Origin: Arthrobacter sp.
GTDB taxonomy: Bacteria; Actinomycetota; Actinomycetes; Actinomycetales; Micrococcaceae
Reading direction: 5' to 3'
Length of the DNA: 5,264 bases
NCBI GenBank assembly: GCA_030147325.1
Contig: JASLAA010000086.1
Location: 1 to 5,264, forward strand
Under the pieces are notes generated by a model, which saw only the letters and a list, made by a program, of their open reading frames with translations, was not told the DNA's origin and did no database searches. A program made the translations under genes and the position numbers. Positions 1 through 5,216 of the stretch are shown piece by piece (position 1 is the first letter of the stretch; the number at the start of each line of letters is the position of its first letter).

Positions 1-942
1 GTAACCATGCGCCAGCTGCTCGACAGCGGCGTCCACTTCGGTCACCAGACCCGCCGTTGGAACCCGAAGATGAAGCGCTTCATCTTCACCGAGCGCAACG
101 GCATCTACATCATCGATCTCCAGCAGTCGCTGGGCTACATCGACCGCGCGTACGAATTCGTCAAGGCCACCGTCGCCCACGGCGGAACGGTGCTCTTCGT
201 CGGCACCAAGAAGCAGGCGCAGGAAGCGATCGCCGACCAGGCGACCCGCGTAGGCCAGCCCTACGTGAACCAGCGCTGGCTCGGTGGCATGCTCACCAAC
301 TTCCAGACGGTGTCCAAGCGCATCCAGCGCATGAAGGAACTCGAGGAGATCGACTTCGACGACGTCGCCGGCTCGGGTCACACCAAGAAGGAGCTCCTGC
401 TCCTGCGTCGTGAGCTCACCAAGCTGCAGAGCAACCTCGGTGGTATCCGCAACCTGACGAAGGCTCCCTCCGTCGTGTGGGTCGTCGACACGAAGAAGGA
501 ACACCTCGCCATCGACGAGGCCAAGAAGCTCAACATCCCGGTCGTCGCGATCCTCGACACCAACTGCGACCCCGACGAGGTCGACTTCCCGATCCCCGGC
601 AACGACGACGCCATCCGCGCCGTCAACCTGCTGACGCGCGTCATCGCGGATGCAGTGGCAGAGGGCCTGATCGCCCGTCACGACCGCTCCGGCAACAACG
701 AGTCCGCGGTGGCGGACGAGCCGATGGCGGAGTGGGAGCGCGAACTGCTCCAGGGTGACACCACCGACGCTGCTGCCGCTCCGGCCGCCGCCGACGAGGC
801 GCCCGCAGCGGACGCCGCTCCGGCCACCTCGGAGTCGCCGGCTGCGGACCAGGCTCCGGCCGAGGCCGAGGCGCTCGCCGCCGAAGCCCCCGCGGCTGCC
901 GACGTCCCCGCCGAGGAAGTCTCGGCCAGCGACACCAAGTAG
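1..942 (+). CDS. rpsB: 30S ribosomal protein S2, 5' end cut by window edge
   Basis: S2 is a late-assembling protein of the small ribosomal subunit. The first in-window ATG is at 7, but the two codons before it (GTA ACC, Val-Thr) are in frame and open. Related actinobacterial S2 proteins, as I recall them, begin Met-Pro-Val-Val-Thr-Met-Arg-Gln-Leu-Leu, so the true start is probably a few codons upstream of the window. Counting from the Met at 7, the N-terminal S2 signature lies near residues 4-13 (LLDSGVHFGH), the conserved block around RWLGGMLTN at 90-98, and the second family signature starts at Pro154 and runs through the DTKKEH motif. The globular S2 fold ends near residue 225. Residues from about 250 to the end form an Ala/Pro/Glu/Asp low-complexity tail typical of actinobacterial S2. 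It is followed by tsf after 123 bases, the usual gene pair. Any S2 autoregulatory site in the leader lies outside the window. Confidence 0.97.
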   Translation, partial: VTMRQLLDSGVHFGHQTRRWNPKMKRFIFTERNGIYIIDLQQSLGYIDRAYEFVKATVAHGGTVLFVGTKKQAQEAIADQATRVGQPYVNQRWLGGMLTNFQTVSKRIQRMKELEEIDFDDVAGSGHTKKELLLLRRELTKLQSNLGGIRNLTKAPSVVWVVDTKKEHLAIDEAKKLNIPVVAILDTNCDPDEVDFPIPGNDDAIRAVNLLTRVIADAVAEGLIARHDRSGNNESAVADEPMAEWERELLQGDTTDAAAAPAAADEAPAADAAPATSESPAADQAPAEAEALAAEAPAAADVPAEEVSASDTK

Positions 943-949
943 TTCCCGT

Positions 950-987
950 TGCGTAAGGGGCGTGGATGACTCCATGCCCCTTACGCA
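950..987 (+). terminator. 17-bp stem-loop between rpsB and tsf (attenuator-like)
   Basis: The arms TGCGTAAGGGGC (950-961) and GCCCCTTACGCA (976-987) are perfect 12-base reverse complements. Pairing continues inward through 962-966 (GTGGA) with 971-975 (TCCAT), with one G-U pair, to a UGAC tetraloop at 967-970. This gives 17 pairs closed by a four-base loop, with no bulge. It begins 7 bases after the rpsB stop. No U-run follows the stem (the next bases are CGTCCCC), so it is not a textbook intrinsic terminator. It could be a U-less terminator, a partial attenuator that lowers tsf relative to rpsB, or a 3'-end stabiliser or processing site for rpsB mRNA. The structure is plain in the sequence; the function is inferred. 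Confidence 0.65.
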
Positions 988-1065
988 CGTCCCCGCTGCG
1001 CGACCCGTACCGCTGACGCGGCGCGCGGTGGCTCTCCGTAGACCCACACCAACTGAGGAGTTCGT

Positions 1066-1902
1066 ATGGCAAATTTCACTGCCGCTGATATCAAGGCACT
1101 GCGCGAGCGCACTGGCGCAGGCATGATGGACGTCAAGAAGGCCCTCGACGAAGCCGATGGCGACGCCGACAAGGCCCTGGAACTGATCCGCATCAAGGGC
1201 CTCAAGGGCGCCACGAAGCGCGAAGGCCGATCCACCGCCGAGGGCCTCGTCGCCGCTCGCGTCGACGGCAACGTCGGCGTGATGGTCGAGGTCAACTGCG
1301 AGACCGACTTCGTCGCGAAGGCCGGTCCCTTCATCGACTTCTCCAACAAGGTGCTCACGGCTGCCATCGAGTCCGGTGCGACCGACGTCGCGAGCCTGCT
1401 GGCCTACGAGTTCGAGGGCAAGCCCGTCTCCGAGCACATCATCGAAGCAGGCGCGCTCCTCGGCGAGAAGGTCGACGTCCGTCGTATCGCACGCGTCGAG
1501 GGCACGATCGTGGATGCCTACCTGCACAAGACCTCCAAGGACCTCCCGGCCCAGGTCGGCGTGCTCTTCGCCGTCGACGGATCCGGTGACGGTGCTGTCG
1601 AAGCCACCCACGACATCGCGGTCCACATCGCGGCGTACTCGCCGACCTACCTGACGCGCGACGACGTTCCCGCCGAGCTGGTCGAGTCCGAGCGCCGCAT
1701 CGCCGACGAGACCGCCCGTGCCGAGGGCAAGCCCGAGCAGGCGCTCACGAAGATCGTCGAGGGACGCCTGACCGGCTTCTTCAAGGAGGGTGTCCTGGTC
1801 GACCAGGCCTTCGCCAAGGACGCCAAGAAGTCCGTTGCGACCGTCCTCGCCGAGGCCGATGCCAAGGCGACCGCCTTCGCACGGTTCCGCGTCGGAGCCT
1901 GA
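1066..1902 (+). CDS. tsf: Translation elongation factor Ts
   Basis: EF-Ts is the cytoplasmic nucleotide-exchange factor that releases GDP from EF-Tu. The 278-residue product matches the usual actinobacterial length. The N-terminal UBA-like domain (about residues 1-52) contains the family signature around LRERTGAGMMDVKKAL (12-27). The second signature, with CETDFVAK at 78-85, supplies Asp81 and Phe82, which correspond to the E. coli Asp80/Phe81 pair that wedges into EF-Tu near the Mg2+ site. The rest is the N- and C-subdomain core, ending in the usual short helical C-terminus (FARFRVGA). The ATG is preceded by TGAGGAG at 1054-1060, 5 bases away, and the MANFTAADIKALRERTG start is standard for the family. 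The gene follows rpsB, with a strong hairpin in the gap, and is followed by an intrinsic terminator, so rpsB-tsf looks like a bicistronic unit. Confidence 0.98.
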   Translation: MANFTAADIKALRERTGAGMMDVKKALDEADGDADKALELIRIKGLKGATKREGRSTAEGLVAARVDGNVGVMVEVNCETDFVAKAGPFIDFSNKVLTAAIESGATDVASLLAYEFEGKPVSEHIIEAGALLGEKVDVRRIARVEGTIVDAYLHKTSKDLPAQVGVLFAVDGSGDGAVEATHDIAVHIAAYSPTYLTRDDVPAELVESERRIADETARAEGKPEQALTKIVEGRLTGFFKEGVLVDQAFAKDAKKSVATVLAEADAKATAFARFRVGA

Positions 1903-1929
1903 GTCCCGGGCACCGATTCGAAGCTCGAA

Positions 1930-1965
1930 GAAAAGGGCGGCTGCCACCGGGTGGCCGCCCTTTTC
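1930..1965 (+). terminator. Intrinsic terminator after tsf
   Basis: GAAAAGGGCGGC (1930-1941) and GCCGCCCTTTTC (1954-1965) are perfect 12-base reverse complements around a 12-base loop that can pair a little further. The GC-rich stem ends in a TTTT run at 1961-1964, mirrored by AAAA at 1931-1934, so it could also work in the opposite direction. It begins 28 bases after the tsf stop. An outer 8-base pair, TCCCGGGC (1904-1911) with GCCCGGGA (1969-1976), can enclose it. It probably ends the rpsB-tsf transcript at least partly, and implies that pyrH has its own promoter or depends on read-through. Confidence 0.78.
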
Positions 1966-1985
1966 CGCGCCCGGGAGGCGCACCG

Positions 1986-2010
1986 TATCCTGTAACGGGT
2001 CCGGTAACGT
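1986..2010 (+). promoter_or_regulatory. Possible pyrH promoter region
   Basis: Two hexamers fit the actinobacterial -10 pattern TAnnnT: TATCCT at 1986-1991 and TAACGT at 2005-2010. Neither has a convincing -35 box at the expected distance. The main support is context: a terminator ends just upstream and pyrH starts about 70-90 bases downstream. GTAACG occurs twice (1992-1997 and 2004-2009), 12 bases apart, which could be an operator-like repeat or chance. This is a weak call. Confidence 0.22.
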
Positions 2011-2018
2011 CCCAACCC

Positions 2019-2055
2019 CCGCACCGACGGCCGTCCGCACCGGAACGGCCGCACC
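2019..2055 (+). repeat. Three CCGCACC copies in the pyrH leader
   Basis: CCGCACC is found at 2019-2025, 2035-2041 and 2049-2055, with start-to-start spacings of 16 and 14 bases. The first two copies extend to CCGCACCG and each is followed within a few bases by an ACGG/CGGCC element, so the region reads as an imperfect tandem repeat. A 10-base palindrome, GACGGCCGTC, lies at 2026-2035. It ends a few bases before the pyrH ribosome-binding site. It could be a regulator or RNA-structure site, but short GC-rich repeats arise easily by chance in such DNA. Confidence 0.3.
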
Positions 2056-2064
2056 CCTATGCCC

Positions 2065-2070
2065 GGGAGG
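2065..2070 (+). promoter_or_regulatory. pyrH ribosome-binding site (decides the start)
   Basis: GGGAGG lies 6 bases before the ATG at 2077. An in-frame ATG at 2059 is too close upstream to use this site, and translation from there would run through it, so 2077 is preferred. The site lies inside GCCCGGGAGGC (2061-2071), an 11-base direct repeat of 1969-1979. Confidence 0.75.
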
Positions 2071-2076
2071 CACTTC

Positions 2077-2817
2077 ATGGACACCACTTCCACTGCTCCG
2101 ACGGGTGGTACCTCCGGCCGTCGCCGGGTCCTCCTGAAGCTCTCCGGCGAGGTCTTCGGCGGAGGCAAGCTCGGCGTCGATCCTGAGACCGTCCGGTCCG
2201 TGGCGAAGCAGATCGCCGCGACCGTCGGTGACGTCGAGGTGGCGATCGTCGTCGGGGGAGGCAACTTCTTCCGCGGGGCGGAACTCTCGCAGAGCGGGAT
2301 GGACCGTTCGCGTGCCGACTACATGGGCATGCTCGGAACTGTCATGAACTGTCTCGCCCTGCAGGACTTCCTCGAGCAGGACGGCGTGGAGACCCGGGTG
2401 CAGAGCGCCATCACCATGGGGCAGGTCGCGGAGGCGTACATCCCGCGGCGCGCCATCCGGCACCTCGAGAAGGGCCGCGTGGTGATCTTCGGTGCAGGGG
2501 CAGGCCTGCCGTATTTCTCCACCGACACCGTCGCGGCGCAGAGGGCGCTCGAGGTGCACGCGGACGAGGTCCTGATGGCCAAGAGCGGCGTCGACGGGGT
2601 CTACACGGCGGACCCGCACAAGGACCCGACCGCTCAGAAGCTCGAGACCCTGTCCTACGACGAGGCGCTGCGCCGCGACATCCGCGTGATGGACCAGACG
2701 GCCATGACCATGTGCAAGGACAACGACCTGACGATGGTGGTCTTCGGCATGGAGGGCGAGGGCAACGTCACGCGGGCCATCCGCGGCGAGAAGCTGGGCA
2801 CCATCGTGACCGCCTAG
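2077..2817 (+). CDS. pyrH: Uridylate (UMP) kinase
   Basis: This cytoplasmic enzyme phosphorylates UMP to UDP with ATP, the committed step to UTP and CTP. It belongs to the hexameric bacterial amino-acid-kinase-fold family and is unrelated to eukaryotic UMP/CMP kinase. From the ATG at 2077 the product is 246 residues, a normal length with a short variable N-terminal tail (1-15). Visible motifs are KLSGE at 21-25 (nucleotide phosphate binding), the glycine-rich VVGGGNFFRG at 58-67, DRSRADYMGMLGTVMN at 76-91, the GAGAGLPYFSTDT loop at 139-151 and GVDGVYTADP at 171-180. UMP kinases are commonly controlled allosterically by GTP and UTP. The gene follows the tsf terminator and precedes frr by 118 bases, the classic rpsB-tsf-pyrH-frr order. 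Its product ultimately feeds the CTP used by CdsA, encoded two genes downstream. Confidence 0.97.
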   Translation: MDTTSTAPTGGTSGRRRVLLKLSGEVFGGGKLGVDPETVRSVAKQIAATVGDVEVAIVVGGGNFFRGAELSQSGMDRSRADYMGMLGTVMNCLALQDFLEQDGVETRVQSAITMGQVAEAYIPRRAIRHLEKGRVVIFGAGAGLPYFSTDTVAAQRALEVHADEVLMAKSGVDGVYTADPHKDPTAQKLETLSYDEALRRDIRVMDQTAMTMCKDNDLTMVVFGMEGEGNVTRAIRGEKLGTIVTA

Positions 2818-2878
2818 CGGCTCATCATCGCGAGGGCAACGCGGCCCCCCACCGGCCGGGCCCCTGACGGGCGTGAAC

Positions 2879-2884
2879 TAGGAT
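2879..2884 (+). promoter_or_regulatory. Possible -10 element upstream of frr
   Basis: TAGGAT fits the TAnnnT -10 pattern and resembles -10 boxes common in high-GC actinobacteria. It lies in the 118-base pyrH-frr gap, 52 bases before the frr start, which would leave a leader of about 45 bases. No good -35 is visible at 16-18 bases upstream, where the sequence is GC-rich; TGACG at 2865-2869 is too close. It could provide frr-cdsA expression independent of pyrH. Confidence 0.33.
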
Positions 2885-2924
2885 TGACCACTGGAACGGT
2901 TGCCGTGCAGCCGACTGCAGAGCG

Positions 2925-2930
2925 AAGGAG
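2925..2930 (+). promoter_or_regulatory. frr ribosome-binding site before a GTG start
   Basis: AAGGAG lies 5 bases before GTG at 2936-2938. This strong site fixes the non-ATG start and gives a 185-residue protein, the standard length for the family. Confidence 0.8.
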
Positions 2931-2935
2931 ACATT

Positions 2936-3493
2936 GTGATCGAAGAGACCTTGCTGGAAGCCACCGACAAGATGGACAAGGCCGTGGAGGTTGCAAAGGA
3001 CGATTTCGCGACGGTGAGGACCGGACGCGCCAATGCGGCGATGTTCTCGAAGGTCGTGGTGATGTACTACGGCGCGCCGACACCGCTGCAGCAGCTGGCG
3101 TCCTTCCAGAACCCCGAAGCCCGCACCCTGCTCATCACGCCGTTCGACCGCAGCGTCCTGAACGACATCGAGAAGGCGCTCCGCGATTCCGACCTCGGCG
3201 CGAACCCCTCCAATGACGGCAACGTCATCCGCGTGGTGCTGCCCGAGCTGACGCAGGAGCGCCGTAAGGAATACGTGAAGCTGGTGAGGACGAAGGCGGA
3301 GGACGCCAAGATCTCCATCCGCAACGTCCGCCGCAAGGCCAAGGACGGCATCGACAAGGCCGTCAAGGACGGCGACTCCGGTGAGGACGAGGGGTCACGG
3401 GCCGAGAAGGAACTCGACGCCCTCACCAAGTCGCGCGTGGACCTCATCGACGAGCTGCTGAAGCGCAAGGAAGCTGAGCTGCTCGAGGTCTGA
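2936..3493 (+). CDS. frr: Ribosome recycling factor
   Basis: RRF acts with EF-G after termination to split the 70S ribosome so that the subunits can be reused. The product is exactly 185 residues, the canonical length. It has the two-domain L-shape: helices of domain I (about 1-30 and 105-185) form the long three-helix bundle, and domain II (about 31-104) contains YYGAPTPL at 44-51 and the conserved NPEARTLLITPFD stretch at 59-71. Arg132, in RNVRRKAKD (129-137), matches the conserved E. coli Arg132 needed for ribosome binding. The start is GTG at 2936, chosen for the AAGGAG 5 bases upstream and for family length; an in-frame TTG at 2900 has no supporting site. The stop codon overlaps the cdsA start (TGATG), so CdsA translation is probably coupled to RRF. 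Confidence 0.97.
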   Translation: MIEETLLEATDKMDKAVEVAKDDFATVRTGRANAAMFSKVVVMYYGAPTPLQQLASFQNPEARTLLITPFDRSVLNDIEKALRDSDLGANPSNDGNVIRVVLPELTQERRKEYVKLVRTKAEDAKISIRNVRRKAKDGIDKAVKDGDSGEDEGSRAEKELDALTKSRVDLIDELLKRKEAELLEV

Positions 3494-4539
3494 TGGCTGA
3501 CCTCGATCCTCCCGGCGAGGGTGCCGAGAACAGTCGGGCACCCGCCGTCGGGCCAGACAACCCCAGTGCCGTCGTGGTCGCTGGAGACGAGCCGGGCACG
3601 GCGCCCGGCGGAACGGGCCCCGGTGCGACTCCTGCTGTGCCCGCGCGGGGGGCAGGGCGACCGGGCCGGGGAACCGGGCACGGGCTCTTCCCTCGCCGCC
3701 GACCCAGAAGGGAGCCGGGCGCGCCGTCGCGCGCCGGGCGCAATCTCCCTGCGGCCATCGGCGTCGGCGCCGGGCTCCTGATCCCCGTCCTGGTGGGTCT
3801 GCTCTTCTTCCCGATCGTCTTCGTGGGTATCGTCACGGTCTTCTGCGCCGTCGGGGTGTGGGAGATCTCCCGCGCGCTCGAGCTCCGCCGTATCCACGTT
3901 CCGCTCGTCCCCACGATGGCCGGGACCCTCGTGCTTCCGTTCTCCGCCTATCTCGGCGGGGCGGAGGGGCTGGCCGTCGCCGCGGTGCTCTCGGTGGCGG
4001 GGATCTTCCTCTGGCGCACAATCGATCCCGCGCCCGGTCCCGCCAAGAGTCTGATGGCCGGGACGTTCACCGTCCTGTGGGTGCCCTTCATGCTCAGTTT
4101 CGCGATGCTGCTGATGCGTGCCGAGGGCGGCTATCTGGTGATCGCCACGCTCCTGCTCCTGGTGGTCGCGAACGACACCTTCGGCTACCTGATCGGCGCG
4201 TTCTTCGGGAAGCATGCGATGGCGCCGAAGATCAGCCCCAAGAAGTCGTGGGAGGGTTTCGGCGGATCGATCGGCGGTGCGCTCATCGTCGGAGGACTCT
4301 GTGCTGTCCTCCTGCTCGACCAGCCGCTCTGGATCGGTCTCGCGCTGGCCGTCGCCATCGTCGCCTCCGCCACTGCGGGCGACCTCGCCGAATCGATGAT
4401 CAAGCGCGAACTCGGCGTGAAGGACATGGGGACGATCCTGCCGGGTCACGGCGGCGTGATGGACCGGCTGGACTCCATCGTCTTCGCCTCCCCGATGGCG
4501 TACCTGCTGTCCGCTACATTGGTACCGGGGTTGCTGTAA
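3493..4539 (+). CDS. cdsA: Phosphatidate cytidylyltransferase (CDP-diacylglycerol synthase)
   Basis: CdsA is a membrane enzyme that makes CDP-diacylglycerol and pyrophosphate from phosphatidic acid and CTP, the branch point for phosphatidylglycerol, cardiolipin and phosphatidylinositol. The 348-residue product carries a complete family signature at 301-327: Ser301, Lys304-Arg305, Lys310-Asp311, HGG at 319-321 and DRLD at 324-327, which includes the metal- and substrate-binding acidic residues. A second conserved block runs from Asn227-Asp228 through SPKKSWE (248-254). Roughly eight or nine hydrophobic segments start at residue 85. Residues 1-80 are a Pro/Gly/Ala/Arg-rich, probably disordered cytoplasmic tail with a basic cluster (RRRPRR, 68-73) next to the membrane; homology seems to begin around GRNLPAAI (82-89). 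The ATG shares its A with the frr stop (TGATG), and a weak CGAGG site lies at 3484-3488. Later starts within the tail cannot be excluded. Confidence 0.94.
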   Translation: MADLDPPGEGAENSRAPAVGPDNPSAVVVAGDEPGTAPGGTGPGATPAVPARGAGRPGRGTGHGLFPRRRPRREPGAPSRAGRNLPAAIGVGAGLLIPVLVGLLFFPIVFVGIVTVFCAVGVWEISRALELRRIHVPLVPTMAGTLVLPFSAYLGGAEGLAVAAVLSVAGIFLWRTIDPAPGPAKSLMAGTFTVLWVPFMLSFAMLLMRAEGGYLVIATLLLLVVANDTFGYLIGAFFGKHAMAPKISPKKSWEGFGGSIGGALIVGGLCAVLLLDQPLWIGLALAVAIVASATAGDLAESMIKRELGVKDMGTILPGHGGVMDRLDSIVFASPMAYLLSATLVPGLL

Positions 4540-4619
4540 CCGCAGGTCAGCGGTCGAATCCCAGGGGGTGCAGGGCTCCCGCACGGTCTCACGAGGGTTT
4601 CGGCAGAAGGACTTCATCC
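4540..4619 (+). other. cdsA to DivIVA-repeat gene gap: weak hairpins, RBS
   Basis: No terminator with a U-run is visible, so read-through from cdsA is likely. Two small hairpins can form: ACCGC/GCGGT (4539-4543 with 4550-4554) and GTGC/GCAC (4568-4571 with 4581-4584, with two inner G-C pairs and a bulged A). AGAAGGA at 4605-4611 is a good ribosome-binding site 8 bases before the ATG at 4620. Both hairpins are weak enough to be chance in this composition. Confidence 0.4.
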
Positions 4620-5195
4620 ATGGACGTGGCTCGCCCGGGCAGCTCCCCTTTCGCGCGTGTGGGGCGGCGTGAGTTCGGCTACGACACACGGCAGGTGGAC
4701 CGCTTCCTGACGAAGGCACGCGGGTACTACAACGCGGAGGACCACGACAGTTCCATCACCAGCAGCGATGTGCGTTCCATGGCCTTCGATCCCAGCCGTG
4801 GTGGGTACGAGCCGCGGGCCGTCGACGCCGCCCTCGACCGGCTGGAGGACGTCTTCGCCCAGCGGGAACGCGACCACGTGATCGCGACCCAGGGCGAGGA
4901 CGCCTGGCTGCGCCAGATCGGACGCACCGCCGCCGTCCTCCGCCGTCGCCTCCATCGTCCGCCGGGGGAGCGTTTCCGGCGTCCCTCGAAGAAGAAGAGC
5001 GCCAGTTACGACATCGGCGATGTCGACCACCTGTGCGACCAGCTCCTCGACTATCTCGAGAACGACCTCCCGATGAGCGTGGACGTCGTCCGCCGGGCCG
5101 TCTTCCGGGAGGCGCAGGGAGCGGACGGCTACGAGGAGAACCAGGTGGACGTCTTCCTCGACCGCGTCATCGAGCTCATGGCGGGCATCGACTGA
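4620..5195 (+). CDS. DivIVA-domain repeat protein, function unknown
   Basis: The 191-residue soluble protein has no signal peptide or membrane segment. It contains four copies of a short DivIVA-like element, a Gly/Ala/Ser-Tyr-acidic turn followed by V-D and a leucine-rich helix: residues 11-37 (GYD at 20-22, VDRFL at 26-30), 49-80 (GYE at 62-64, AVDAAL at 67-72), 119-147 (SYD at 129-131, DVDHL at 134-138) and 154-187 (GYE at 170-172, QVDVFL at 175-180). Units 1+2 and 3+4 align as two larger halves joined by a charged helical linker (81-118). True DivIVA/Wag31 proteins have one such element at the N-terminus plus long coiled coils and recruit growth machinery to curved membrane or poles. Here the coiled-coil tail is absent. 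The start at 4620 is set by AGAAGGA 8 bases upstream. It follows cdsA by 80 bases and may be co-transcribed. A link to polar growth or membrane synthesis is inference from the family and the neighbour only. Confidence 0.85.
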   Translation: MDVARPGSSPFARVGRREFGYDTRQVDRFLTKARGYYNAEDHDSSITSSDVRSMAFDPSRGGYEPRAVDAALDRLEDVFAQRERDHVIATQGEDAWLRQIGRTAAVLRRRLHRPPGERFRRPSKKKSASYDIGDVDHLCDQLLDYLENDLPMSVDVVRRAVFREAQGADGYEENQVDVFLDRVIELMAGID

Positions 5196-5201
5196 CCGCC
5201 C

Positions 5202-5216
5202 CCGGACGGTGTCCGG
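5202..5216. terminator. Small palindrome after the last + strand gene
   Basis: CCGGAC (5202-5207) and GTCCGG (5211-5216) form a perfect 6-bp stem with a GGT loop. An alternative pairs TGACCG (5193-5198, including the stop codon) with CGGTCA (5214-5219). There is no U-run. If a minus-strand gene ends at 5217, this sits between convergent stops and could act on both strands. It is a weak candidate by itself. Confidence 0.33.

Noticed and set aside
1010..1021. CCGC-TGAC-GCGG mini hairpin before tsf, sharing the TGAC loop of the large hairpin
   Set aside because: Only 4 pairs; the shared loop sequence is likely chance.
2059..2076. Earlier in-frame ATG for pyrH at 2059
   Set aside because: The only good ribosome-binding site (2065-2070) lies downstream of this ATG and correctly spaced for 2077.
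2842..2872. GC-rich hairpins after pyrH (CGGCC/GGCCG at 2842-2858, GCCC/GGGC at 2860-2872)
   Set aside because: Stems of only 4-5 pairs with no U-run, in very GC-rich sequence; not enough to call a terminator.
2906..2919. TGCAG/CTGCA stem in the frr leader
   Set aside because: A 5-bp stem with a 4-base loop not covering the ribosome-binding site; too short to support a regulatory call.
2900..2935. Earlier in-frame TTG for frr at 2900
   Set aside because: No ribosome-binding site precedes it, it adds 12 residues not typical of RRF, and the GTG at 2936 gives the canonical 185 residues.
4551..4563. tRNA T-loop-like sequence GGTCGAATCCC after cdsA
   Set aside because: It lacks one T of the GGTTCGAATCC consensus, and no acceptor, D or anticodon arm can be drawn around it. 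Chance or at most a remnant.
3858..4619. Upstream extension of the DivIVA-repeat frame through cdsA
   Set aside because: The extension translates as Arg/Ala-rich shadow of cdsA in another frame. The ATG at 4620 has a good ribosome-binding site and begins the conserved part.
3067..4719. A 550-codon open frame on the minus strand opposite frr and cdsA
   Set aside because: It lies antisense to two clearly conserved genes; its product is an Arg/Gly/His-rich low-complexity sequence with no family resemblance. Long antisense frames are expected opposite GC-rich codons.
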